Source of the DNA: Petrolisthes cinctipes
Lineage: Eukaryota; Arthropoda; Malacostraca; Decapoda; Porcellanidae
DNA: 64,000 nucleotides
Reading direction: 5' to 3'
NCBI GenBank assembly: GCA_033782935.1
Contig: JAWQEG010000475.1
Span: forward strand, 109,501-173,500
Position numbers and translations under genes: made by a program. The notes under the pieces are model-generated. The model was not told where the DNA came from, ran no database searches, and saw only the letters and a program-made list of their open reading frames with translations. This document shows positions 1-11,097 of the stretch, in pieces; position 1 is the first letter of the stretch; every line of letters starts with the position of its first letter.

Positions 1-191
1 GTCAAAATGCCGGCCTGACAAAATGCCAACACCGGTATTTTGTCTCGAAAGGATAATTTTATTAATAATTAAATAAGTCGGCCATGCCAAAATGCCCATT
101 AGGCCTATACTCCCTGGTATCTGATGTGGACTTCATGTAAAACACTTCATATTCTTCCTTCATACACCACATTGGTAAGTACACTATAACT

Positions 192-443
192 TTATGGGTC
201 GATTCCACAGTCGTATTCGTTTGTTAGCTTCCCAACCAACCACACTTGTAAGGCTTCATTATTTTCCAAAAGGTGAGCATCCACATTCACAAAATCTATC
301 CAACAGTTAGATATTGATGATCACTGCATAGTTTACTCACCAAATTCATTAAATTATCCATCCATAAGTCATTTACACAGCTAAGATTCTTTCGTTTGCG
401 TGCTTACAAACCACTACCAACCACTGTAGAATCGACCCTATAA
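192..443. mobile_element. MITE-like element with ~19-bp inverted ends
   Basis: The ends are imperfect inverted repeats: TATGGGTCGATTCCACAGT at the left and, on the opposite strand at the right, TATAGGGTCGATTCTACAGT. The ~250-bp interior has no coding potential. Size and structure fit a non-autonomous DNA transposon. A TA target duplication is possible but not distinct in this AT-rich context. Family not recognised. Confidence 0.5.
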
Positions 444-1613
444 CACTTTAATAAGTTAGCTGGGGTTTTCTTTACTCTTCTCCATCATTATTATGTCGTA
501 TTTCATAACTACAATTATTATTGTTTTCTCATTAAGTTGGTGTAAAGTGACTCATCATATACATAGGTAAAGTACTATAGGCTATATTAATTAAATCATA
601 GGAAACTCGTAAGCCAAATAGAAGTAGATTTAGCAAGTAGAGAACAATATTAAAGGTAGGAATATATTCTACCTAACTTAGCCTATAGACTTTATAGTAA
701 ATATATCCCACTGAGGATACAGTAGGTCGCTATACTGTCTACCCTAATGTGGGAGATAATCTGTGGTTATTGTATAAGCTGTGTCTCTAGTAAAGCTTTT
801 TTTGGTAATTTGACTACTCTTGCTTAACGCTAGGCTAGATGAATTTTAATATGGAACTTTCAGAGTATATGAATTATCAGAATTGCTACATATCATCAGG
901 CTGTAGATATACACAACTTATTATAATGATGGTAACTTTATCTTAACACTAAACACATAAAGTACCTTTACAGGTAACGTTATACAATAAACAATAGATA
1001 TAAAGTAATGTTCATTTTCAAGTTAAAGAATTTCACCAATATATAGGCTGATGCTTTACGTTAGGCCTCTTCAATTCATGATACATAAAATTATCAGAGT
1101 TTATGATTAATTGATTATGATCAAAGAAAAAAAACTTTGACTTAACTCAGTATAATACAAATGTGACTGTAAAAATATAATATAAAGCATTCCCGTTACA
1201 TTAAATTTTATGTTCAGTAAACAATAAAACATTACCCAAACCTCTAAACGAAATACATTACAATGTTATCAAGAAAACTGTTGTACACAAAATCATAAAT
1301 CCTTAATAGCATATGCGGAACTACTGTACAAATAATAGTAAATCATTGGTACTATATGTTGAAATAGATAGGGTAGTAATTAATTTACAAATATGTTTTA
1401 AAGTAATTACTAAAGAAAACTGTAATTTATTGGTCATGTTGTGGTTAATATTAAATATTTACTATTAGCATACCATATAATACAATAGTTAGGTTAGTAT
1501 TGTACATATACAAAGGTATAGGTATAGACATTAATAATATTGGCATACTGTATACTGTAATACAATACTGTAGGTAGCCTACAGTATAATATATACTACC
1601 ATATACAGATAGA
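444..1613. other. AT-rich non-coding stretch
   Basis: About 1.2 kb of AT-rich DNA. I see no ORF of note, no RNA gene and no clear repeat structure here. Confidence 0.6.
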
Positions 1614-1990
1614 GTGTTATTATTTAACATGTAATAGAATGCAAGGTGTATTGCTTACTTTACAGTGACATGGAATGTTATTATTTAACATGTAACAGAA
1701 TGCAAGGTGTATTGCTTACTTTACAGTGTTATTATTAAACATGTAACAGAATGCAAGGTGTATTGCTTACTTTACAGTGTTATTATTTAACATGTAACAG
1801 AATGCAAGGTGTATTGCTTACTTTACAGTGTTATTATTTAACATGTAACAGAATGCAAGGTGTATTGCTTACTTTACAGTGTTATTATTAAACATGTAAC
1901 AGAATGCAAGGTGTATTGCTTACTTTACAGTGTTATTATTTAACATGTAATAGAATCCAACTTGAATTGCTTACTTTAGAGTGACATGGA
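1614..1990. repeat. 51-bp minisatellite, about 7 copies
   Basis: Tandem copies of a 51-bp unit containing TTATTATTTAACATGTAACA and AATGCAAGGTGTATTGCTTA. The outer units carry a few extra bases (GACATGGA) and point differences. The central units are nearly identical, as in a recently homogenised minisatellite. No coding role is visible. Confidence 0.9.
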
Positions 1991-2320
1991 GTGTTATTAT
2001 GTAACTTATTTTTTACAAAATATTACCAAGTAGTTTCATTATTAATATAAAAGAAGACTTCAATAATGGTTAATGTTGTCCAGTCCTTCCTTCATAACCT
2101 TATTATTGAAAAGTTAATGTTCTATCTATCTGTCTATTGCCAGACGCCTTAATCCCCGAAGGTGTGGCCACAAATGAATCCCTCCATGAACCCCTCCTGT
2201 TCCCCGTCAACTGGCGTCCCTCCCCCCGGGTCCCCCCAACTCCATCCCTCCCCCTCACTCTCGGTCTACCCCTCCCCCTCCGTCCCTCCACCATATATTA
2301 TATTCACCAGTATGTGTGTA
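1991..2320. other. Intergenic stretch with a C-rich patch
   Basis: Mostly AT-rich with a pyrimidine-rich patch near 2180-2290. Short overlapping open frames on both strands are low-complexity products of the C-rich patch. Nothing gene-like is supported. Confidence 0.5.
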
Positions 2321-3242
2321 CACTCTCCCAAAAAAGTATCTGCATTAAAACGAATTAACGAAAACGACAATAAACGTAGCATTATGGTACATTGCTTTGA
2401 AACCTTATAGATAGTGGTATTCCTGCCGATAAGTTACCAATTATGCATATTCGTATTGCTTTATGAGTCAGAGAAACTATAGTGGATGCAAATCGAAACA
2501 TATTCGCATTTCTTTACCTATTAGAGAAATTTCAAATATCGTAACATTTGCCCATTTCTAATGCTGAAAACTCAGTTAATCCACACCGTAGTTGCCGAAT
2601 GGTATATAACATTATCTTTATTTTATTTTATTTTTACTTTTTTATATACAGCTCTACCTCGGGACAGGAGGCCGTCAGTCGTGGCCTGAGACTGAGCCCC
2701 CGAGATTATCGAGTGATGCTTTGAGGTGTTGGTTGCTTCAAATGTTTGTTTATACACGTCACTTTCTGGAGAGGGCAATGTCTGTGTTACTTTACAAAAC
2801 CTTATTTAGAAGTATGAGAAGAAAAAGCCTAAGCCTACTTGATCCTACCCTATGCTATAACTGCATTTATATTTAAGACAAAATACTACAGTTACAGCGA
2901 ATCTACTCAAAGATTCCTTTTTGGTTAAAATCCGATTTGCTAACTTTATTCTCTGGGTTATCATTCTCATTATATTCAATAATTCAGTAAATTCCCCCTC
3001 CCCAAAAACCATCAATAATTAAAATTACATACCGTATATATGTAAAAATGAAGTCACAACTCTTACTCCACGACTTGCCTAATGCATGAATTATGTATGC
3101 TAGAGGATTTCACGTTAGTACAGAAATGAGAGTCAACTCATTGCCAGCAGGAATACCAACCCCACAGTACAGTCATACATGTAGCTTCGATCTTTTCTCA
3201 GCAGGATCTAGCTAGCAATGCCGATACTTTTTTAGGAGAGTG
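2321..3242. mobile_element. Non-autonomous inverted-repeat element (0.92 kb), TA-flanked
   Basis: The left end begins CACTCTCCCAAAAAAGTATC just after a TA (2319-2320). The right end is its imperfect complement, GATACTTTTTTAGGAGAGTG, ending just before a TA (3243-3244). A second inverted block, GGTATTCCTGC near 2420 versus GCAGGAATACC near 3147, lies further in. TA flanks and ends of this type fit a Tc1/mariner-class MITE. The interior has no transposase. The right flanking TA is also the left TA of the next transposon. Confidence 0.55.
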
Positions 3243-3244
3243 TA

Positions 3245-3751
3245 CAGTTGAGCAAGTAGAAAGTGCAAGAAAAATATGGTTGTTTATGGCAACATCTGGC
3301 AGTTCTTTGTAGTAAACCCTCGTATCTTTATGAATGAATCACTGAGAACCCAGAGCCAATGTAAGGTGGAACGTGATTGGCTGAACTTTGAGTGGTGGTG
3401 AAGTAAATCTTATCATCCCATTTTACGTAAAGTAATATGTGGTAGAACAAATTGTAGGAAGTAATAATACAACAGTTATGTATTGAACAATGTTAGAGTA
3501 ACAATGGCGTAATTTGCATTATTGATATGTAAAACGTTAATAGCAACACAGCACAGGAAAGCAGCATTGGTTTGTTGGTTGTTTCGTGTTTTCACGATAT
3601 TCGGATATGAATCAGATTCGAAGGGAGAGAAACGACATTGCTCCTGTAATAAATCGGATGCTGAGCATATATTTTGTCAATTTCTGTGGCCATTTGCTCT
3701 GGCACACAATGACTGTTACAATGATTTGGCAATAAATTAACTATTAACTAT
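3245..3751 (+). repeat. Left terminal inverted repeat of the Tc1-like transposon
   Basis: Matches 7203-7706 on the opposite strand with only scattered differences, for example TTATGGCAACATC here against TTATTGCAACATC. The match ends inside TTGGCAATAAATTAAC, after which the arms diverge. Confidence 0.85.
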
Positions 3752-3933
3752 TTCATGCCTTAGCTTTTAAAATTCTTCTCTTTATAGATGTAATGTATTA
3801 AAATTACAAACTCTTACTGATATAATCTGCATAATTGTAAGACAAGACTCCTGTAAGTTATGTGAGTTCACATTCACTGATGTATAACATATATTTTTGT
3901 AATACCAAACAGGGAGTTAAGCAAAATCCCACG

Positions 3934-4357
3934 GAGAAAGCCGTAGTTTATTGAAATTAAAACAGGGCCGGCTACATCGCGTAGCCCTCATCTGATATGA
4001 ACTAAATCTCGTAGGACAGATTATATACCGTACCGCTCAAAAGAGGGGGAGAAATAGAAAGGGAAAGGGAAGAGGCGGAAGGGTTACGTGAGAGGTGGGA
4101 GAAAGGGACAAGAGGGGTCACGTAGGAGGAAGGAGAGGCTTAGCAGGGCATGAAGGGGGGAGTTAGGGGATGGGGGGAGTTGGGGAAAGTGGAGTAAGAG
4201 GACAAACTCTCATGTGACCCGTCCGCCTCTCCCCTTCCATATCTCCCATTCTATAGGCGGTATATAATCTGTCCTCCTACAATATTAGGTTCATATCTGA
4301 AGAGGGTTAAGCGATGTAGACGAAACTGTTGTCGTCTCAATAAACTACTGCTTTCTC
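3934..4357. mobile_element. Foldback (long inverted-repeat) element nested in the transposon
   Basis: Left-arm blocks GAGAAAG.CGTAGTTTATTGA, CTACATCGC, CAGATATGAAC-like, and GGACAGATTATATACCG reappear in the same order on the opposite strand at the right (TAAACTACTGCTTTCTC; CGGTATATAATCTGTCC). The purine-rich interior (GGAAGAGGCGGAAGG..., GTGAGAG) also pairs with the pyrimidine-rich right half. The arms of roughly 200 bp meet almost without a spacer. No ORF. Likely a MITE that inserted into the larger element. Confidence 0.65.
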
Positions 4358-4618
4358 TGTATTTTTTTTATTTTTTTTATTCTGACATTCACGGCACTGT
4401 GAATTTATCTTATTATTAAACAAGGACTAGTAAACCAATATCATAGTTTCATTTTTCAATACCTAACCCAGACCTCTTTCTTTTCCACTCGTATGGAGAA
4501 GGTGGTTTGAGCCTGCGTCGAAAACAGTGGAATGAGGTGGTTAGCAAATTCGTAAACAGCGGCAGATATCAATTTTGCTGGCATGGTAATAGTTATCTAA
4601 ATTAATTATGTAATTACT

Positions 4619-4807
4619 AAGGCCCCGTCCTCACTGTATCGGGCATGCCCGACGGGGATTACTTTTTGTGTGAAAGATCCCTCGTTCTTTACCACTGTTA
4701 CCTGATCGATCAGGTAATAACACCAAGCACGCTTGTGTTGTCCACACCGTGATTTAGAAACACTTGTGTGACAGTCTGTTCTGCCCTCTAGTTTGGACAG
4801 GGCCTTT
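4619..4807. mobile_element. Small MITE-like element
   Basis: Starts AAGGCCCCGTCC and ends GGACAGGGCCTT, an imperfect inverted repeat about 190 bp apart. Inside are two short perfect palindromes, GGGCATGCCC and CCTGATCGATCAGG. Non-coding. The short terminal match keeps confidence low. Confidence 0.4.
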
Positions 4808-5314
4808 TTAAAGTTTAATGATTCATGCTATCCCTTAGCCCTACTGAATTTGATAAGATAATGGAAGATATTGTTTCTTTTATGCATAAATGTTTCCTCA
4901 TATTTCACTTTCTGTCATGCACTGATATATATATATATTTATTCCTACAGTCATGCACCGACGACTGTCAGAATGTCTGTCATGTGCCATATAGTTGCAA
5001 AGACTGCGGAGTGCCGATTCCAACAACTAGGTTTTAACTACTGCGATATTTTCCAAGAAAATTCCTTCATAACAGTCATTTATATGTTTCAACCATTAAT
5101 TCTTTCAACATCTCTCAGTATATTAAGACCATGGCTTTTCCTCAGACAAAATTCCACCTTCTCATGACAGCATAAGACAATAGGACAATAGACAATACAA
5201 GTAAAATAAATATTCACCCAGTTTTATTACAGTCACCGAAAAAATAATATATCATATGAAAACAGTCATTCTATAGGGACCTGAAACCATTTAATGCAAA
5301 AATGACACTTCCAT

Positions 5315-7021
5315 TCAGTATTTTGTCCACAGACCGTTGTTGGCAATCACATCACGAAGGCGGTCAGATAGAGAAGTCACATGGTTGTGAATGATTTGTG
5401 GCTTCCTCCTGAGGACTTACCACTCCCTCATCATATGATTTAGCAGTTGCTGTCGTGTCCTTTCCTCTTCGGGTTCCCAGACATTAACAATATTAGCCCA
5501 GACGTTCTCGATAGGATTTAAGTCAGGGCTGTAACTAGGCCATGGCAAAACTTCCAGTTGGGGCTGATCCTCAATCCATCTTCTCACGATGTTTGCTGTG
5601 TGCACGGGACAGTTATCATGCATGTAGATGATGGTCTCCGGATAAGGCAGGGTGTAGGCGCGGACAGTCGGCAGCATCACCTCTTCTAATATCTCTAAAT
5701 ACTGCTCAGCCGTGAACCTCCCTTCGATCTCAGTGACCTCACCAACACCATGAAGTCCAATCCAGCCCCACACATTACAGGTTACGTGACCACTGCGTGC
5801 CTCTGCGTATACATGCTCCTGAACATACCTGTTAAATAAAATCCTGTTAGTTTTGTAATATAACAAAAAGGTAAAAAATAAACAGTCGTGGGAATAAATA
5901 ATCCTCCATTCTCCAAAACTCTCTGCCTCAGGTTATGAAGAAATATATTATGGTATCTGGTAACAACGCTCGACACCTTGTGTGTGTGTCTGATAAGAAG
6001 CTTCAGATAAATAGTTATAACTTAGGTTGGCAAAGAAGAATTTTTCAGATATGACAACTCAATGCTTAGCGAGGTGTGAGAGTTATTCACTAATATTTTG
6101 TCTTCGGACTTATAGGAAACTTTGGATATCATTGCCAAAGAATGAAAGGACTCTCCCCAAGAAAATCTGCCAAGCAAGGGATACAAACCTGTATAAAATT
6201 AGGCAGAAATGCCTGCCGCTGAGCGGCATTGTAGAATAACAAGCTTACTAATTAAACACTGGCTTTCATAGTCATGAAGCTTGAAGTCAACGTTTCATAA
6301 CTGTATAGTTTTCAAGGTATTGGTTATGGGTCTCTACATGAATTATCCTTTACAGTCATTAGTGTCGACATAATCCTTACACAGTGATAAAATTATACAA
6401 CGTGCAATAACTCTGAAAGTATGGAAATTTGTTTATGCCTTCATTTGTTTTAATTGCTAAATACAGTGCAGTCAAAACGCTAAGTGGTTTTAAAACCACT
6501 ATAACTTACCTGGTATTGTTCATCCTGTAACAATGAAGTTTCCCATGGTTGGTAGAACTAAATGTCTTTTCATCGGAGAAGATGACTCTCCCCCAGTAGT
6601 CCAGGTCATGGTCCAAGTATCTTTGAGCAAAATGTAGGCGTGCCTCCCGGTGTCTCTCGGTTAACTTTTGTTTTTTTGCCGGTGTTCGGTGGTGGTAACC
6701 GAATTCTACCAATCTCTTCCTTACAGTCTCTGACGTCACAGGAAGCTGAAGATCTCGCCTAGCTGCCACAGCATTGGAAAAGGGTTGTGCTTCAATATAC
6801 TCTTGTAAACGCCGATCTTCCTCTGCTGTGGTTTTTCTTGCTGGTCCAGGTCGACGGTGGTCTGTTAAGTCACCTTCCTCCTCCCACCTCTTAAGCCAGC
6901 GATAAACAGTGGTTTCGTGAACACCAAGGTCGGCAGCTATCTGGTGTGGTGATAAACCAGCCTCGTGCATCCCCACCATTCTCGCTCGCTGAGCAACTTT
7001 CTGCACGTTACGACGGTCCAT
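5315..7021 (-). pseudogene. Tc1-like transposase in two exons, one premature stop
   Basis: Exon 1 is 7021-6510 and exon 2 is 5828-5315. The exon 1 frame ends in an AG|GTAAGT donor and exon 2 follows a TTTAACAG acceptor. Joining them keeps the frame (codon 171 is split) and gives 341 codons, the usual Tc1 size. Residues about 1-50 form a helix-turn-helix (QIAADLGVHETTVYRWLKRW) and about 85-115 a second one. Catalytic residues are D150 (FSDEKTF), D242 (HDNCPVH) and E278 (SPDLNPIENVW), with 35 residues between the last two, not the 34 typical of Tc1. A TAA at 5417-5419 (codon 308) truncates the last 33 codons, which otherwise stay open to TGA at 5315. A Glu codon is the likely ancestor of this stop. 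The catalytic triad lies before it, so partial activity is conceivable. The 681-bp intron is non-coding. Confidence 0.85.
5829..6509 (-). other. Intron of the Tc1-like transposase
   Basis: 681 bp between a consensus GTAAGT donor (6509-6504) and a TTTAACAG acceptor ending at 5829. Removal joins two frames at the conserved ...TR|Y-VQ... segment of the Tc1 catalytic domain. AT-rich, with no internal element recognised. Confidence 0.7.
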
Positions 7022-7202
7022 CTTACACTGTCAGAACTTCCTGTGCTTCTGTTTGTATGCTGCGATATGAGGTTCCCTCATCACCTTCGTTTACTGATGA
7101 AGCACAATGAATGAACTTCAAGTCGTTGGTTCAGTATCATTATTAACTTGTTTTAATGTAATAATAACAAATACTAACTCCCTGTGTTCCTAGCAGCTAG
7201 AA

Positions 7203-7706
7203 AAAGTTAATTGTTAATTTATTGCCAAATCATTGTAACAGTCATTGTGTGCCAGAGCAAATGGCCACAGAAATTGACAAAATATATGCTCAGCATCCGA
7301 TTTATTACAGGAGCAATGTCGTTTCTCTCCCTTCGAATCTGATTCATATTCGAATATCGTGAAAACACGAAACAACCAACAAACCAATGCTGCTTTCCTG
7401 TGCTGTGTTGCTATTAACGTTTTACATATCAATAATGCAAATTACGCCATTGTTACTCTAACATTGTTCAATACATAACTGTTGTAGTATTACTTCCTAC
7501 AATTTGTTCTACCACATATTACTTTACGTAAAATGGGATGATAAGATTTACTTCACCACTCAAAGTTCAGCCAATCACGTTCCACCTTACATTGGCTCTG
7601 GGTTCTCAGTGATTCATTCATAAAGATACGAGGGTTTACTACAAAGAACTGCCAGATGTTGCAATAAACAACCATATTTTTCTTGCACTTTCTACTTGCT
7701 CAACTG
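7203..7706 (-). repeat. Right terminal inverted repeat of the Tc1-like transposon
   Basis: Inverted copy of 3245-3751. It ends CTCAACTG at 7706, followed by TA. Confidence 0.85.
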
Positions 7707-7718
7707 TACATACATACT

Positions 7719-7880
7719 GTCTACTATAAAGAGTCCCAAACACACACTATTCTTCTGTCCATATATTGACCAGTATGTATGTATGTCTACTATAAAGAGT
7801 CTCAAACACACACACTGTTCTTGTCTCCATATATTGACCAGTATGTATGTATGTCTACTATAAAGAGGCCCAAACACACA
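7719..7880. repeat. ~70-bp tandem repeat, 2.5 copies
   Basis: The unit contains TGTCTACTATAAAGAG followed by CAAACACACAC and CCATATATTGACCAGTATGT. It occurs at about 7718, 7785 and 7852. Non-coding. Confidence 0.7.
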
Positions 7881-8440
7881 GGCCAGCCTGTCCGGTGGCC
7901 TGAAGTGACTGGCCTCACCTCCCACACACAATTCAGACCATGATTCAGTCAGCCTCACGTCTTTATAATACTGATGATAAATAAAGACAAGTTTATGTAA
8001 CCTGAGGTAATTATGTTACCTATCACGCTGCCTGAGTAATGATGGTAAATTTATAGTTTCAGTCAACCACGGATTAGCCTAAGGAATTTTTATGATGCAG
8101 TCATTCACTAATTTAGACAAATAAGATTAACTGGTTAATTTTACGTATTCACCAGCCAAAACTCCCGTTAACAAACACCCCCGAGATTGTTGGATAGTTT
8201 ATTAGATATGAAACATTTCCTAATGAAAGGAGAGTCAAAATTGTTACCCAACTTAAACATATTGGTTAATTAAGGTTGTGTATTGTCCAATAGTTAGTGT
8301 AAATAGTCTTTGCTTTTTATCTTCCAATGTGAGCAATTAATTGTCTTTATAAATTTCGATAAATTCCAACAAGAAACTGGACTCATCCCCGAGTGTGTTA
8401 ATGATGATGATGATGATAGAATGTATTTATCCGTCCACAA
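7881..8440. other. Intergenic, nothing recognised
   Basis: AT-rich DNA with a short (GAT)n run at about 8402-8417. The only open frames on either strand are short and of low complexity. Confidence 0.5.
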
Positions 8441-8451
8441 GTGACTGACAG

Positions 8452-8632
8452 CTTTAAGTACACACACACACACACACACACACGGCCTCAAGTACACACA
8501 CATACACAGCCTCAAGTACACACACACACTCAAACGGCTTCAAGTACACACACACACACACTCAAGTACAGTACACACACACACACACACACACTCAAAC
8601 AGCTTCAAGTACACACACACAGCCTCAAGTAC

Positions 8633-8673
<41 letters not shown>

Positions 8674-8800
8674 AAACGGCTTCAAGTACACACACACACA
8701 CCCTCAAGTACACACACACACACCCTCAAGTACACACACACACACCCTCAAGTACACACACACACACCCTCATGTACACACACACAGCCTCAAGTACACA
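8452..8800. repeat. AC-rich compound microsatellite/minisatellite, left half
   Basis: (AC)n runs punctuated by CTCAAACGGCTTCAAGTA or CCCTCAAGTA. A His/Thr-rich 137-codon frame across it is only the repeat translated. The same array resumes at about 9405, so the 8801-9380 element interrupts it. Confidence 0.9.
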
Positions 8801-9380
8801 CCAGGGTTGCCAGGTGCTCATAGGAGGAATAGGACAAACTTGCTTCCGGAATAGGACATTTAGACCAAAAATAGGATAAACACTATACTCTTTCCACAAA
8901 TGCAGTACTTAAAGGAATGCAGTATGAATTTAAAGCAATGGTAGGTAATTCCCAGTAGCAGTTTTCATCACACACCTTCGTCCCGTCTTGGACGTGGTCA
9001 GTAGACTCAGTACGATGACTGTATGCTACTAGAATTTCATTCAGTCGTGGTTTTCGAAAGGCGGAAAACTCCTCAATATTATAAGCAATATTAGTCCTTA
9101 CGAACTATTTGCATAAGGGTTAATTCACATGAGTACCAGTAGGCTGGTACCCACCTTCCTATCCCTGGCGCTGCCTGCACTGGCCACTATCCCTCTCACA
9201 GGAAATTCAATTTTTTCATATTGTCTTGTGTTTACCATTAATATATATTTTTAATGAATGCCTCGAAAATAGGACATAAAAGGACAGATTTGGCCTGTCC
9301 TTTTCCCCATGAAATGTGTAGGACAAACAGACTTCAAATGGGACATATTGTCATAAAAAGAACAGGCCTGGCAACCCTGG
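8801..9380. mobile_element. hAT-like non-autonomous element inside the AC array
   Basis: The ends are perfect 14-bp inverted repeats: CCAGGGTTGCCAGG at 8801 and CCTGGCAACCCTGG ending at 9380. The CAGGGTTGCCA type of terminus is common in hAT elements. Subterminal AATAGGACA words occur near both ends. There is no transposase. I could not find a convincing 8-bp target duplication, possibly because the host array is itself repetitive. Confidence 0.6.
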
Positions 9381-9404
9381 ACCGTCACAGCAAACACATA
9401 CTCC

Positions 9405-9612
9405 AATAGCCTCAAGTACACACACACACACTCAAACAGCCTCAAGTACACACATACTCAAATGGCCTCAAGTACACACACACACACACACACACTCAAA
9501 CAGCCTCAAGTACACACACACACACACTCAAACAGCCTCAAGTACACACACTCAGACGGCCTCGAATACACACACCACAGAGCTAAAAACACACACACTC
9601 AAACGGCCTCAA
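9405..9612. repeat. AC-rich compound repeat, right half
   Basis: Continuation of the array at 8452-8800 with the same CTCAAACAGCCTCAAGTACAC punctuation. Confidence 0.85.
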
Positions 9613-10021
9613 CCTGACCGCAGCCTGAATTGAAAAATGTGTCTGCTACAGATTCCACGGGGAGGGTTAAGGTGGCCTGCACAGGCCGATTTTCTCCCCA
9701 CACTTGGTGAGTTTTGCCTGAACGGACCAGCTTATGCAGGCCGCCGGACAGGCTGGCCTGTGTGTGTACGAGTCCCAGTCCATTCCTTCCTTCATAACAT
9801 TACCATTGTAAAGTTAAAAATGTTCTTGTGTCCATATATTCACCTCTATGTAACTCTACTATAAGGATCATTGTTATACAGTCTTTGTGGCCATTATACA
9901 CATCTCTATGTTTATATACAATAATAGTTAGGCTACTGCTTTCCATTCCTTCCTTCATAACATTACCATTGAAAAGTTAAAAGTGTTCTTGTGGCCATAT
10001 CTTTACTTTTATATTCATGTA

Positions 10022-10232
10022 CAGCCACAATCAAATATCCACCGACACTTTCATTCCATCGTAGTAAAATATCTTGGTAATAAAGAACAACACGTGAATG
10101 ATTTTGCGGCACCTCATAATGATAATTGAGGGGGTTGAGTTGACGTAAGTTGTTGTATGATTATATTCTAATATGATACTGATTTATTTGCACGATGGAA
10201 GGAATGTGTCGGTGGTTATTTGATTGTGGCTG
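10022..10232. mobile_element. TA-flanked MITE, copy 1
   Basis: Inverted ends of about 27 bp: CAGCCACAATCAAATATCCA on the left and, on the opposite strand, CAGCCACAATCAAATAACCA on the right, flanked by TA. About 211 bp with no ORF. The TA duplication fits the Tc1/mariner class. A related copy lies 65 bp downstream, and the pair recurs in B1. Confidence 0.75.
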
Positions 10233-10297
10233 TACAATGGAGGCGTAGTTCTATTTACCTTGGTGTAAACATAGCCTAATAAAAAAAACCAAACGTA

Positions 10298-10507
10298 CAG
10301 CCACAATCAAATATCCACCGATACTTTCCTTCCAACTTAGTAAATATCTTGGTAATAAAGAACCTCACGTATGTAATTTTGCAGTATCTAATAATGATAA
10401 TTGAGGGGGTTGAGTAGACGTAAGGTGTTGTATGATGATATTTCGATATGATACTGATTATTTTGCACGATGGAAGAAAAGTGTCTGTGGTTATTTGATT
10501 GTGGCTG
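10298..10507. mobile_element. TA-flanked MITE, copy 2
   Basis: Same termini as the element at 10022-10232 with small internal differences. Flanked by TA at 10296-10297 and 10508-10509. Confidence 0.75.
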
Positions 10508-10610
10508 TACACCGTGTATGTGTTGGTAGCATTACATGACCTTGAACCAGGAGGGTACAGTCTGCTACAGCAACACCACAATTGTCCACACATTTTTATT
10601 TTAATATAAT

Positions 10611-11097
10611 TTCACATTCTAAAATATTTCCCCTCATAATAATTTATTTTATTTTATTTACCAGTTATTTAAAAGGATTATTATTTAATTCCCTTTTTGA
10701 ACAATACAGCAAACACTTGTCATATATTTGGTACATATAATATTAGGATTACGAATACAACATAGATTGAATTTTTTTTTTTTTTTTTAATACGATAATA
10801 CAACATTATGTAATTACGAACACTATTAAATATCATAAGTCCTCTTTGTTAAAAATACAATTATAATAAACTCATTAAACTAAGAACACAAATAACAATA
10901 AATATTTGGGTAATAGATACAATAAATATACAAACCAAATTATTACATTATAATAAAATAAAATTAATATAATGTTTCCTCAATACAATACTACATTACA
11001 GAGCTACTGTATTACTACTATTAATTAAATATTTACATGTTTATAAAATAAAAACATTATAAATTAAAAGTAAAATAATGTGTCCTCAGTATAATAC
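10611..11097. other. 3' flank of the A1 FAU-like gene
   Basis: Very AT-rich, nearly identical between all A and B units. It must contain the 3' UTR and polyadenylation site, which I did not pin down. A poly-T run near 10771-10788 varies in length between units. Confidence 0.5.

Larger units (their letters stand above)
3245..7706 (-). mobile_element. Tc1-like transposon, 4.46 kb, with ~507-bp terminal inverted repeats
   Basis: Both ends start CAGTTGAGCAAGTAGAAAGT (left, and right on the opposite strand) and are flanked by TA at 3243-3244 and 7707-7708, the target duplication of Tc1/mariner elements. The inverted repeats run about 3245-3751 and 7203-7706 and are nearly identical, so insertion was probably recent. 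A Tc1-like transposase reads right to left inside. The left interior (3750-5290) is non-coding and holds two smaller inverted-repeat elements. A 72-codon open frame occurs in each inverted repeat only because the repeats are copies. Long inverted repeats are known for some Tc1 families, but 500 bp is at the long end. Confidence 0.85.
9613..10610. repeat. Tail of a B-type unit upstream of A1
   Basis: From about 9708 the sequence matches 30904 onward in B1 and 47426 onward in B2: GAGTTTTGCCTGAACGGACC, then repeated CATTCCTTCCTTCATAACAT blocks, then the CAGCCACAATC MITEs. It ends at the same junction as those two units. The array therefore probably began with another B unit whose 5' part is lost or unrelated. 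No gene is present. Confidence 0.75.

Noticed and set aside
3522..3740. 72-codon ORF present in both transposon inverted repeats (also 7214-7432)
   Set aside because: Duplicated only because the terminal repeats are copies. No domain, no promoter, and not part of the transposase.
8441..8854. 137-codon His/Thr-rich plus-strand ORF
   Set aside because: It is the translated (AC)n compound repeat.
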